This document shows, one piece after another, positions 17,154-24,939 of a stretch of DNA of 51,178 bases. Origin of the DNA: Ilumatobacteraceae bacterium (lineage in GTDB: Bacteria > Actinomycetota > Acidimicrobiia > Acidimicrobiales > Ilumatobacteraceae). Both the position numbers and the translations under genes were made by a program. Position 1 is the first letter of the stretch. Each line of letters begins with the position of its first letter. The stretch spans positions 1 through 51,178 of the forward strand of contig JAFMFC010000003.1 in assembly GCA_017856375.1 (NCBI GenBank), in the 5' to 3' direction. Under the pieces are notes generated by a model, which did no database searches, had not been told where the DNA came from, and saw only the letters and a list, made by a program, of their open reading frames with translations.

Positions 17154-20100
17154 GTGAAATACCCCGCGGTCGACCCTCAGCCCGACGTTCCATCGATCGA
17201 GCGGGAGATTCTCGAGTTCTGGGAAAGCGACGGCACGTTTGCCGCATCGATTGCGCAACGTTCTGTAGCTGGTGCTGCCGACTTCGTTTTTTATGATGGG
17301 CCTCCATTCGCCAATGGATTGCCGCATTATGGACACCTGCTGACGGGGTTCGTGAAGGATGCCGTTCCGCGGTATCAGACCATGCGCGGAAAGCGGGTCG
17401 AGCGCCGGTTCGGATGGGATTGCCACGGATTGCCTGCGGAGGCCGAAGCTGAACGACAAATCGGCATCTCAGGTACGCAAGCGATCACCGACTTCGGCAT
17501 TGCCAAGTTCAATGACCACTGTCGGACTTCTGTCCTCCAATACACGAGCGAGTGGGAGCGTTATGTCACCCGGCAGGCGCGCTGGGTGGACTTCGCCAAC
17601 GACTACAAGACACTTGATTTGCCGTACATGGAGAGCGTCATGTGGGCATTCAAGACACTTTGGGACAAGGGATTGATTTACGAGGGTTTCCGTGTGTTGC
17701 CATATTCATGGGCGCTCGAAACTCCGTTGTCGAACACTGAGACGCGCATGGATGACGCCTATAAACAGGTGCAGGATCCTGCACTTACGGTGGCATTCGC
17801 TCTCGAAACGGGGGAGTCGATTCTCGCGTGGACCACCACGCCGTGGACATTGCCGAGCAATCTGGCGCTCGCCGTGGGGCCCGATGTCGAGTATGTACGC
17901 GTGGCGTCTGGTGGGAAGGTGTACATTCTTGCCGCTGCCCGCGTCGCGGCATACGCCAAGGAGCTCGGCGAGCACGAAGTGATTGGTTCAGTGCTGGGGA
18001 CCGAGCTCGTTGGTCGGCGGTACCAACCGTTGTTTCCGTACTTTGCCGAACACGAAGGTGCATTCCGCGTGTTGGCGGGCGACTTCATTTCCACCGAAGA
18101 TGGCACCGGCGTGGTGCACATGGCGCCTGGATTCGGCGAGGACGACCAACGGGTCTGTGCAGCGAACGGCATCGATCTCGTCGTGCCCGTGGATTCGCGA
18201 GGAAGGTTCACGAGCGAGATCTCGGATTACGTCGGCCAGCTTGTGTTCGAGGCGAATGCACCAATCATCAAGGCCTTGAAGGAACGGGGAGTCGTGCTGA
18301 GGCACGAAACTTACGATCACGCCTACCCCCACTGCTGGCGTACGGGCAAGCCGCTGATCTATCGCGCAGTGAGCTCTTGGTTCGTCAATGTGACCAAAGT
18401 GAAGGAGCGCATGCTCGCGCTCAATGAAGAGATTCGCTGGGTCCCCGATCACCTTCAGCACGGCAGTTTCGGCAAGTGGTTGGAGAATGCTCGCGACTGG
18501 ACGATCAGTCGAAATCGATTCTGGGGCTCACCGATACCGGTGTGGAAGAGCGACGATCCGATTTATCCCCGTATCGACGTGTACGGAAGTATTGCTGAGT
18601 TGGAGCGTGACTTTGGCACGCAGGTACGCGATCTGCATCGACCAGAAGTGGACGATCTTGTGCGCCCCAACCCTGACGATCCGACCGGAAAGTCGATGAT
18701 GCGTCGGGTGCCGGAAGTACTGGACTGCTGGTTCGAGAGTGGCTCGATGCCATTCGCCCAGGTGCACTATCCATTCGAGAATCAAGAGTGGTTCGACAGC
18801 CATTACCCCGGTGATTTCATCGTCGAGTACATCGGTCAGACGCGCGGATGGTTCTACACGTTGCACGTCTTGGCGACGGCCCTCTTCGATCGACCATCCT
18901 TTGCTACTTGTGTGAGTCACGGCATCGTGCTCGGCGACGATGGCCAAAAGATGTCGAAGAGTTTGCGCAACTACCCGGATCCGATGCGCGTCTTCGACAC
19001 GTATGGCGCAGACGCCATGCGCTGGTACTTGTTGTCTTCCGCGATCCTTCGCGGCGCCGACTTCTCGGTAACGGAAGAGGGAATTCGGGACACGGTTCGC
19101 CAGGTCATTCTTCCTTTGTGGAACTCGTGGTACTTCCTCTCGCTGTACGCAAATGCGGAATCGAAGGTGGGTGGCAGTCGTTTTGACTCCACCAACGTTC
19201 TCGATCGCTATGCGTTTGCCAAACTTCACGATCTGGTCGATGAGTTGACCGGATCCATGGACGCCTATGACCTTTTTGGAGCATCGCAGCAGATACGTGG
19301 CTTCATCGATGTACTCACCAATTGGTACATCCGTCGAAGCAGGGATCGTTTCTGGGCGGGGGATCAAGAGGCAATCGACGCATTGCATTCGATACTCGAG
19401 GTGCTCACCCGACTTGCAGCGCCTCTTTTGCCACTCCTGACCGAGAAGATCTATCAAGGTTTGACGGGAAATCGCAGCGTGCACCTTGCCGACTGGCCGT
19501 CGTCATCCACCATTCCGGCCGATCCGCACTTGGTTCGTGCCATGGATGAAGTTCGCGAGGTGTGTTCTGCAACGCTCGGACTTCGCAAGTCAGCCGGACG
19601 TCGTGTGCGTTTGCCTTTGTCGCGTTTGACGGTGGCCTCTGAATTGGCGAATGACCTCACCGACTACGTCGAGATCATTCGTGACGAGGTGAACGTACGC
19701 GAGGTGGTCCTCAGCGCCGATGTAGAGGGTCTTGCCACACGCGAGCTGCACGTCGTACCGGCTGCGTTGGGCCCTCGATTGGGCAAGGACACCCAGCAAG
19801 TGATTGGTGCGGTGAAACGTGGTGACTGGGCGGTGACAGGAAGCACGGTTCGAGCCGGGAGTTTTGAATTGGTCGAAGGGGAGTTTGAGCTTCGGCTTTC
19901 CGCCAAGAACCTGGCTTCCGACTCGGTAGTCACCTCGACGCTTCCCGGTGGGGCGGGAATCGTGCTCTTGGACATCGACCTGACCCCCGAACTGATCGCC
20001 GAGGGGGTGGCGAGGGACGTGGTGCGTGCAGTGCAGCAGTCGCGCCGGGATGCAGGTCTTGCCGTTTCCGACCGAATTTCGCTCACACTCGGGCTGCCAG

Positions 20101-20252
20101 AGGCCATGGCCGAGCAAGTACGTCCGTTTATTTCGTATGTTGCTGCCGAAACCCTTGCCGAAAGCGTGTCAGAGATTGGCTTGGCGGAAGCACCGACAAA
20201 CGCCGAAGTAGATGGGATGCCCATCCATGTCTCGGTCGAGCGACTACGGTGA
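17154..20252 (+). CDS. ileS: Isoleucyl-tRNA synthetase
   Basis: This cytoplasmic class I synthetase charges tRNA-Ile. The 1032-residue enzyme has the HIGH motif as HYGH (58-61) in [16 protein letters not shown], an editing-domain TTPWTLPSN block, [10 protein letters not shown], and KMSKS at 599-603 in the form KMSKSLRNY. The LRNY ending and the [15 protein letters not shown] block point to the eukaryote-like subtype seen in many Actinobacteria, which is often less sensitive to mupirocin; that last point is an inference. The C-terminal region resembles the long anticodon-binding extension of that subtype. It is probably transcribed from its own promoter. Confidence 0.96.
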   Translation: MKYPAVDPQPDVPSIEREILEFWESDGTFAASIAQRSVAGAADFVFYDGPPFANGLPHYGHLLTGFVKDAVPRYQTMRGKRVERRFGWDCHGLPAEAEAERQIGISGTQAITDFGIAKFNDHCRTSVLQYTSEWERYVTRQARWVDFANDYKTLDLPYMESVMWAFKTLWDKGLIYEGFRVLPYSWALETPLSNTETRMDDAYKQVQDPALTVAFALETGESILAWTTTPWTLPSNLALAVGPDVEYVRVASGGKVYILAAARVAAYAKELGEHEVIGSVLGTELVGRRYQPLFPYFAEHEGAFRVLAGDFISTEDGTGVVHMAPGFGEDDQRVCAANGIDLVVPVDSRGRFTSEISDYVGQLVFEANAPIIKALKERGVVLRHETYDHAYPHCWRTGKPLIYRAVSSWFVNVTKVKERMLALNEEIRWVPDHLQHGSFGKWLENARDWTISRNRFWGSPIPVWKSDDPIYPRIDVYGSIAELERDFGTQVRDLHRPEVDDLVRPNPDDPTGKSMMRRVPEVLDCWFESGSMPFAQVHYPFENQEWFDSHYPGDFIVEYIGQTRGWFYTLHVLATALFDRPSFATCVSHGIVLGDDGQKMSKSLRNYPDPMRVFDTYGADAMRWYLLSSAILRGADFSVTEEGIRDTVRQVILPLWNSWYFLSLYANAESKVGGSRFDSTNVLDRYAFAKLHDLVDELTGSMDAYDLFGASQQIRGFIDVLTNWYIRRSRDRFWAGDQEAIDALHSILEVLTRLAAPLLPLLTEKIYQGLTGNRSVHLADWPSSSTIPADPHLVRAMDEVREVCSATLGLRKSAGRRVRLPLSRLTVASELANDLTDYVEIIRDEVNVREVVLSADVEGLATRELHVVPAALGPRLGKDTQQVIGAVKRGDWAVTGSTVRAGSFELVEGEFELRLSAKNLASDSVVTSTLPGGAGIVLLDIDLTPELIAEGVARDVVRAVQQSRRDAGLAVSDRISLTLGLPEAMAEQVRPFISYVAAETLAESVSEIGLAEAPTNAEVDGMPIHVSVERLR

Positions 20253-20276
20253 GGCGCCAAGTTTTGGGAGGTCGAA

Positions 20277-21275
20277 ATGGCAGGGTCGAATAGCGCCGCG
20301 GCGAAGAAGAAGATTGCCCAGAAAAAGGCGCTAGCAAAGAAGTTGGCTGCCAAGAAGAAGGCTGACGCGCAAAAGAAGGCTCTTGCCAAGAAGAAGCTTG
20401 AGGCGCAGAAGAAGTTGGCTGCCAAGAAGAAGGCTGACGCGCAGAAACTTGCCGCCAAGAAGAAGCTTGAGGCGCAGAAGAAGTTGGCTGCCAAGAAGAA
20501 AGCTGACGCGCAGAAAGCGGAAGCAAAGAAGCGTGCTCTGGCGAAGAAGGCGGCAGAGGCAGCCCGCCGACAGGCGCAGCGTGAGCGCGAGGCGGAACAG
20601 CGCCGCAAGGCCCAAGAGCGCAAACGTGAAATGGCCGCCAAGGCGAAGGCGAAATTGATCGAGGCCAAGGAAAAGGCCAAAGAGCGCGCGCGGATCGCTG
20701 CAGAACGAGCCGCGGCAAAGGCAGCAAAAGAAGCGGAGCGCATTGCGGCGCGCGAAGCAAAGGAGCGAGCGCGTCTTGAAGCAATTGCCGCAAAGGAAGC
20801 GGCACGTGAAGCTGAAATGCGTGCGCGCCGAAAGCCGGAACCACCACCGAAGCCGCCGATCGTCATGGGCGAGAAGATCGACGGGATTCAAACCACCAGC
20901 AAATTTGATTTCGATTTCTTGAGGGGTCAGCGTGAATTGCTGCAGGAAATGCGCGCACAGTTGACCACGCAAGCAAATCGTCTCGAAGATGAAGCCAATG
21001 CTCTCATCGAAGACGTTGAGATGGGCGATGTTCAGTTCGACGAGGAGGGCGGAGAGGGCGACACCATGGTGGTCGAGCGCGAGCGTGACCTCGTGTTGTC
21101 AGCTCAAGCACGTCACGAGGTAGAAGAGATCGATGCTGCGCTCGAAAGAATCAAGTCCGGTGAGTACGGCTATTCCATCCACAGTGGACTGCCGATTCCG
21201 CGTGAACGCTTGAAGGCAATTCCGTGGACACAGGAGTCGGTGCAAGAGCGTGTCGGGGGTCTGGCTCGTCGATGA
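20277..21275 (+). CDS. DksA/TraR-like protein with long Lys/Ala-rich tail and no zinc cysteines
   Basis: The 332-residue protein has two parts. Residues 1-185 are almost only Lys, Ala, Arg, Glu and Gln, likely a long charged helix or a histone-H1-like DNA-binding tail. After a proline-rich hinge (187-194), residues about 210-330 match the DksA/TraR fold: a coiled pair of helices ending EVEEIDAALERIKSGEYGYSIHSGLPIPRERLKAIP. The family zinc finger would supply four cysteines in this C-terminal part, but the protein contains none. DksA-type proteins act on RNA polymerase; a basic tail suggests DNA binding instead. Related genes between ileS and lspA exist in other Actinobacteria as I recall. A GGGAGG site precedes ATG 20277. 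Confidence 0.75.
   Translation: MAGSNSAAAKKKIAQKKALAKKLAAKKKADAQKKALAKKKLEAQKKLAAKKKADAQKLAAKKKLEAQKKLAAKKKADAQKAEAKKRALAKKAAEAARRQAQREREAEQRRKAQERKREMAAKAKAKLIEAKEKAKERARIAAERAAAKAAKEAERIAAREAKERARLEAIAAKEAAREAEMRARRKPEPPPKPPIVMGEKIDGIQTTSKFDFDFLRGQRELLQEMRAQLTTQANRLEDEANALIEDVEMGDVQFDEEGGEGDTMVVERERDLVLSAQARHEVEEIDAALERIKSGEYGYSIHSGLPIPRERLKAIPWTQESVQERVGGLARR
20340..20515 (+). repeat. Imperfect tandem repeats within the Lys/Ala-rich coding region
   Basis: A 29-bp core beginning TTGGCTGCCAAGAAGAAG occurs at 20343, 20415 and 20484, spaced 72 and 69 bp, with related filler between. The third copy differs by at least one silent change. The repeats code for LAAKKKADAQ units, so copy number may vary between strains. 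Confidence 0.75.
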
Positions 21276-21745
21276 CGACCACCCCTCGGCGCGGAATTGC
21301 GCCGGCCACCTGGATCGCCATGCTCGTGGTCTTGCTCGTCGATCTCCTCACCAAAGAGTGGGCGTTGAATCGTCTTTCGGGCGGACGAACGATCGATGTG
21401 GTGTGGACCCTGCGGTTCAACCTGCACTTCAACACGGGGATTGCATTTTCTCAAATGACGGGTTTTGGTGAGTTTGTCGGTGTACTAGCGATCATCGTCG
21501 CTGCAGTCTTGTTGTGGTGGAGCCGTAAACAGGAATTGCCCATGGCGCTTACCGCAATTGGGCTGATCGTCGGTGGCGCACTCGGCAACGTGGTTGACAG
21601 GTTGTTTCGGGGTGAAGGTTGGATGCATGGCGCAGTCGTTGACTTCGTCGACTTCCAGTGGTTTCCGATCTTCAATGTTGCCGACATGGGTGTGACGGTG
21701 GGCGCATCGTTGCTGGTGCTGTCTTCGTTCAGGTCGGCGCGTTGA
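21272..21745 (+). CDS. lspA: Lipoprotein signal peptidase LspA
   Basis: LspA cleaves signal peptides from prolipoproteins in the membrane, just before the lipidated cysteine. The 157-residue protein has four membrane helices and the family blocks LLVDLLTKEWA, FNLHFNTGIAFS, GGALGNVVDRLFRG (catalytic Asp109) and FPIFNVADMGVTVG (catalytic Asp138). ATG 21272 overlaps the upstream stop by 4 nt. A later gene in this window, at 44185, encodes a likely substrate with a lipobox. Confidence 0.94.
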   Translation: MTTTPRRGIAPATWIAMLVVLLVDLLTKEWALNRLSGGRTIDVVWTLRFNLHFNTGIAFSQMTGFGEFVGVLAIIVAAVLLWWSRKQELPMALTAIGLIVGGALGNVVDRLFRGEGWMHGAVVDFVDFQWFPIFNVADMGVTVGASLLVLSSFRSAR

Positions 21746-21747
21746 CG

Positions 21748-22668
21748 ATGCTGACCGAATCGATTCCAGCGTCATTGGCCGGAGAGCGTCTCGATCGTGT
21801 GGTGGCGCTGATCGCCGACGTGAGTCGTGCAGTTGCTGCAGCTCTCGTAGAGGCGGGCGGCGTGACGATGGACGGAAAAGTCGCCCAATCAGGCAAGGTG
21901 AAGGTGGTCGAAGGCCAGGAAATCGGGATCGATCCATCGCTCATTCCCACCCCTCAACTTCCATCTGCCGAACCCGATGTTCACATTGATGTCGTATACA
22001 GCGATGAAGACGTGATTGTCGTGGACAAGCCCGCTGGACTGATCGTGCATCCCGGTGCGGGGAATCCCCACGGAACTCTCATCAATGGGTTGCTTTGTGA
22101 CTTCCCCGAGATTGCCAACGTGGGCGATCCGATGCGTCCGGGTGTCGTGCACCGACTTGATGCAGGAACCACTGGTTTGATGATGGTCGCCCGTACTCAA
22201 CGGGCTTATGAGTCATTGGTCGAGATGCTGTCGCGCAGGGAAGTGGGACGCCGTTACGCGGCGTTGGTTTGGGGACATCCAGAACAACAGTCGGGAATCA
22301 TCGACGCGCCAATTGGTCGCGATCACCGCGATCCCACGAAGATGGCGGTCGTCGTTGACGGCAAGCAGGCGCGAACCCGTTATGACGTGGTCACACGATT
22401 TGCCACTCCGCGACAAGTAGCGCTGGTGGGCTGCACGCTTGAAACCGGTCGAACACACCAGATTCGCGTGCACCTCGAGTCGATTGGCCATCCTGTCGTC
22501 GGCGATGCAACCTACGGTGGAGCGCGTAGCGCTCTGGCAGCCCCGCGACCGATGTTGCACGCCGAGCATCTGGAATTCGTGCATCCCGTTTCAGGCCGAA
22601 CACTGTCTTTCGATGCTCCAATACCTGCCGATATGCGTGAGGTCATCGACCGCTGCAGTACCGACTAA
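21748..22668 (+). CDS. rluD: Ribosomal large subunit pseudouridine synthase, RluD type
   Basis: The protein is an RluA-family enzyme that isomerises uridines in 23S rRNA; RluD targets the helix 69 loop. The 306-residue product has an N-terminal S4 RNA-binding domain (about 10-60) and a catalytic domain with VVDKPAGLIVHPG and HRLDAGTTGLMMVA, where Asp138 is the catalytic residue. TGRTHQIRVHL is also present. The lspA-rluD pair is common in bacteria. ATG 21748 starts 2 nt after the lspA stop. The exact uridine target cannot be read from sequence. Confidence 0.92.
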   Translation: MLTESIPASLAGERLDRVVALIADVSRAVAAALVEAGGVTMDGKVAQSGKVKVVEGQEIGIDPSLIPTPQLPSAEPDVHIDVVYSDEDVIVVDKPAGLIVHPGAGNPHGTLINGLLCDFPEIANVGDPMRPGVVHRLDAGTTGLMMVARTQRAYESLVEMLSRREVGRRYAALVWGHPEQQSGIIDAPIGRDHRDPTKMAVVVDGKQARTRYDVVTRFATPRQVALVGCTLETGRTHQIRVHLESIGHPVVGDATYGGARSALAAPRPMLHAEHLEFVHPVSGRTLSFDAPIPADMREVIDRCSTD

Positions 22669-22695
22669 ATCTTGAGTTAACGGCCGGGGATCGTC

Positions 22696-23145
22696 TCAGT
22701 CGTGGAGTAGTTCAGGCCAGGGCGCATCGCCCTTGGCGGCATCGGCAATCTTTTGCAGTGTGTAGTCGGCGAGATGGTGTCGCATGTGCTCACCTGCAAC
22801 ATTCCAGATGGCGAGAAGTACGCAGTGTCCCTCGTGGTCGCAGGCGCCGTCCTGATGGGGTTGACCAAAGTCGCCCAGGCTGATCGGGCCGTCTGCTGCA
22901 GAGATGATCTCCGAGAGCAAGATTTCATTGGCGGGACGCGCGAGCACATAGCCACCGCCGACTCCACGCTTCGACCTGACGAGTCCGGCGCCTTTCAACA
23001 CCAGCAAAATCTGTTCGAGATATGGCTGGGGCAACCCGGTGCGTTGGGCGATGTCTTTGACGGACGTCGGTCCCGGTTCGCCGGAGTGCATCGCCAAGGA
23101 GAGCAACGCGCGACACGCATAGTCGCCTCGAGTCGAAACACGCAC
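22696..23145 (-). CDS. Rrf2-family transcriptional regulator with two cysteines
   Basis: The 149-residue protein begins RVSTRGDYACRALLSLA and has the Rrf2 winged helix with PQPYLEQILLVLKGAGLVRSKRGVGGGYVLA. Rrf2 proteins such as IscR and NsrR often bind an iron-sulfur cluster through three cysteines. Here the cluster region AACDHEGHCVL-like block has only Cys102 and Cys108 (a CX5C pair) with His104 and His107 nearby, so a cluster needs a different ligand or is absent. The GTG at 23145 sits 6 nt from a -10 box and fixes the start. It is divergent from the phosphatase gene, with 17 bp between start codons; autoregulation would also affect that gene. Confidence 0.85.
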   Translation of the reverse strand: MRVSTRGDYACRALLSLAMHSGEPGPTSVKDIAQRTGLPQPYLEQILLVLKGAGLVRSKRGVGGGYVLARPANEILLSEIISAADGPISLGDFGQPHQDGACDHEGHCVLLAIWNVAGEHMRHHLADYTLQKIADAAKGDAPWPELLHD

Positions 23146-23150
23146 GCTTG

Positions 23151-23157
23151 TAGTGTA
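23151..23157. promoter_or_regulatory. Symmetric bidirectional leaderless promoter core
   Basis: TAGTGTA reads as TAGTGT rightward and TACACT leftward, both TANNNT -10 boxes. Each lies exactly 6 nt from a GTG start: 23163 on the plus strand and 23145 on the minus strand. Shared bases mean the two directions compete for one polymerase site. Confidence 0.65.
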
Positions 23158-23162
23158 GAACC

Positions 23163-24269
23163 GTGCCCGAGCCACGAATCCCGAATTACTCGGGAGCGTG
23201 CACGACAAACATCATTCCTGCGTTGCTGGGGCCAACGACTACCGAAGTCGTCCCAAGTTGGATGCCATCGGCAGTGTGCGGAGCGCGCCAGGTCGTGGTG
23301 CTCGTGCTCGATGGACTTGGATGGCACCAGTTGCAGGAGCGACAGGCCCTGGCTCCAACGCTGTGCTCGGGCGAGGGTTCGAGTATCACCACCGTTGCTC
23401 CCACCACCACGGTGACCGCTCTGACTTCGATCACCACAGGTCTCAGCCCGGGTGAACACGGAATGATGGGCTACCGGATGGACATGGGTCGTCGGGTGGT
23501 GCAGATGCTGCGCTGGGCGGACGAGCGCGGCGACGTCCGGGCGACATTCGAGCCATCGATGGTGCAACCAACGCCGCCATTCCTTGGTGCGTCGGTGCCG
23601 ATTCTGAGCAAGGCCGAATTGGAGGGAACTGCGTTCACCGAGGCTCACTTGCGAGGCGGCAAACCGCTCGGTTGGCGGGTGTCTTCAAGTCTTCCTGTTC
23701 AAATCGGCGAATTGTTGGAGGGTGGCGCGCCTTTCGTCTATGCCTACTACGACGGCATCGACAAGGTTGCTCATGAACGCGGCTTTGGTGCGTATTACGA
23801 CGCTGAACTTGCCTACGTCGATGGTCTCGTCGCGCGGATTGTCCAACGACTGCTTCCCGGTTCCGTGCTCTTGATCACTGCGGATCACGGACAAGTGAGT
23901 GTGGGGGACAACACCATACGACTGGATGATCGCTTGATGAACCATGTCGACTACCTCTCTGGTGAAGGCCGCTTTCGGTGGTTGCATGTGCGTCGAGGAG
24001 GCGAAATGGAGGCCAGCAAGATGGCACGTGATCTGTACAGTGACCGCGCTTGGGTGCTCACTCGCGACGAGATGGTTGAGTCGGGTTGGTTCGGTCCTCG
24101 GGTGACGGATACCGCACGGAAACGTCTCGGCGACGTGGCACTCGTCCCATTTGCCGACGTGAGCTTCGATGATCCTGCCGATCACGGTTCATTTGCCTTG
24201 GTTTGTCGCCACGGCTCGATGACCAGTGCGGAAATTGATGTCCCGCTCTTGGCATGGCGTCAAAACTGA
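23163..24269 (+). CDS. Alkaline phosphatase superfamily phosphodiesterase
   Basis: The 368-residue protein matches the type I phosphodiesterase/nucleotide pyrophosphatase branch of the alkaline phosphatase superfamily. It has the metal-binding VVLVLDGLGW, the nucleophile region TVAPTTTVTALTSITTGLSPGEHG with a candidate threonine, and LLITADHGQV. No signal peptide is visible, so it is probably cytoplasmic. The substrate is not evident. It starts with GTG at the shared promoter and may be controlled by the divergent Rrf2 regulator. It ends 15 nt before bpa. Confidence 0.85.
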   Translation: MPEPRIPNYSGACTTNIIPALLGPTTTEVVPSWMPSAVCGARQVVVLVLDGLGWHQLQERQALAPTLCSGEGSSITTVAPTTTVTALTSITTGLSPGEHGMMGYRMDMGRRVVQMLRWADERGDVRATFEPSMVQPTPPFLGASVPILSKAELEGTAFTEAHLRGGKPLGWRVSSSLPVQIGELLEGGAPFVYAYYDGIDKVAHERGFGAYYDAELAYVDGLVARIVQRLLPGSVLLITADHGQVSVGDNTIRLDDRLMNHVDYLSGEGRFRWLHVRRGGEMEASKMARDLYSDRAWVLTRDEMVESGWFGPRVTDTARKRLGDVALVPFADVSFDDPADHGSFALVCRHGSMTSAEIDVPLLAWRQN

Positions 24270-24284
24270 TGCGAGACTGCACAC

Positions 24285-24794
24285 GTGCAAGAACCGATCG
24301 AACGCCCCATTGTTTCTGACCCCTCGGTGACGGAAACCGAGAACGTGCAGTCGTTGGGAGTTGGCGAGGTGTTGGATGCACAAGTGCCCGGCGAGGAGAC
24401 GGTGACTGAACCCGCAAAGGTGATGCGTATCGGTTCGATGATCAAACAACTCCTCGACGAAGTGCACTCGAGCAACTTGGATTCGCCGAGTCGGGAACGA
24501 CTTGCCGAGATCTACGAACGAAGCATTGCCGAATTGGTGACTGCGCTGTCGCCCGATCTCTCCGAGGAATTGAGGTCACTGACCTTGCCTTTCCGCGAGG
24601 GCGCCGTACCCACGGACTCTGAACTGCGGGTGGCAAAGGCTCAATTGGTGGGGTGGCTCGAAGGTCTATTCCACGGAATCCAAGCAACCCTGTTCGCTCA
24701 ACAGATTGCAGCCCGCCAGCAGCTCGAACAGATGCGTCAGTTGCCGGGAGCAGTGCCGCCAGCGCAGGCGGATCGCCCCGGCACGTATCTCTAA
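24285..24794 (+). CDS. bpa: Bacterial proteasome activator Bpa (PafE)
   Basis: Bpa forms a dodecameric ring that opens the actinobacterial 20S proteasome without ATP. The 169-residue product matches from PAKVMRIGSMIKQLLDEV through the LTLPFREGAVPTDSELRVAKAQLVGWLEGLFHG block to FAQQIAARQQLEQMRQ, a four-helix bundle. The first 40 residues are acidic and disordered. The last residues PGTYL correspond to the GQYL tail that docks on the proteasome alpha ring, with one change. The GTG start is 6 nt after GAGACT, a near match to the -10 box. No proteasome subunits are in the window. Confidence 0.9.
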   Translation: MQEPIERPIVSDPSVTETENVQSLGVGEVLDAQVPGEETVTEPAKVMRIGSMIKQLLDEVHSSNLDSPSRERLAEIYERSIAELVTALSPDLSEELRSLTLPFREGAVPTDSELRVAKAQLVGWLEGLFHGIQATLFAQQIAARQQLEQMRQLPGAVPPAQADRPGTYL

Positions 24795-24851
24795 TCCAGA
24801 CTCGTACCCCGTCACTCCCGCCGTTTCTCCTCTGATGCGATACCCGACTGG

Positions 24852-24934
24852 TACTCTCGGGCGGCTTACCACTAGATCCTGATCGGGTTCCTAGTTGGTG
24901 ATCTGACAAGCGGATCGGTAAATCTCGAAAGGAG
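24852..24934 (+). promoter_or_regulatory. dnaE leader: -10 box, hairpin and ribosome site
   Basis: The 145-nt gap before dnaE has TACTCT (24852-24857), a TANNNT box, then an imperfect hairpin CCACTAG (24869-24875)/CTAGTTGG (24891-24898) with one bulged base, and a strong Shine-Dalgarno AAAGGAG (24928-24934) 5 nt from GTG 24940. Together these suggest dnaE has its own promoter with a structured leader. Confidence 0.4.
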
Positions 24935-24939
24935 TTGGT

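Noticed and set aside
19664-20866. A 400-codon minus-strand frame very rich in Ala, Phe and Ser
   Set aside because: It is the antisense of the Lys/Ala repeats and the ileS end. The plus-strand genes have clear domains.
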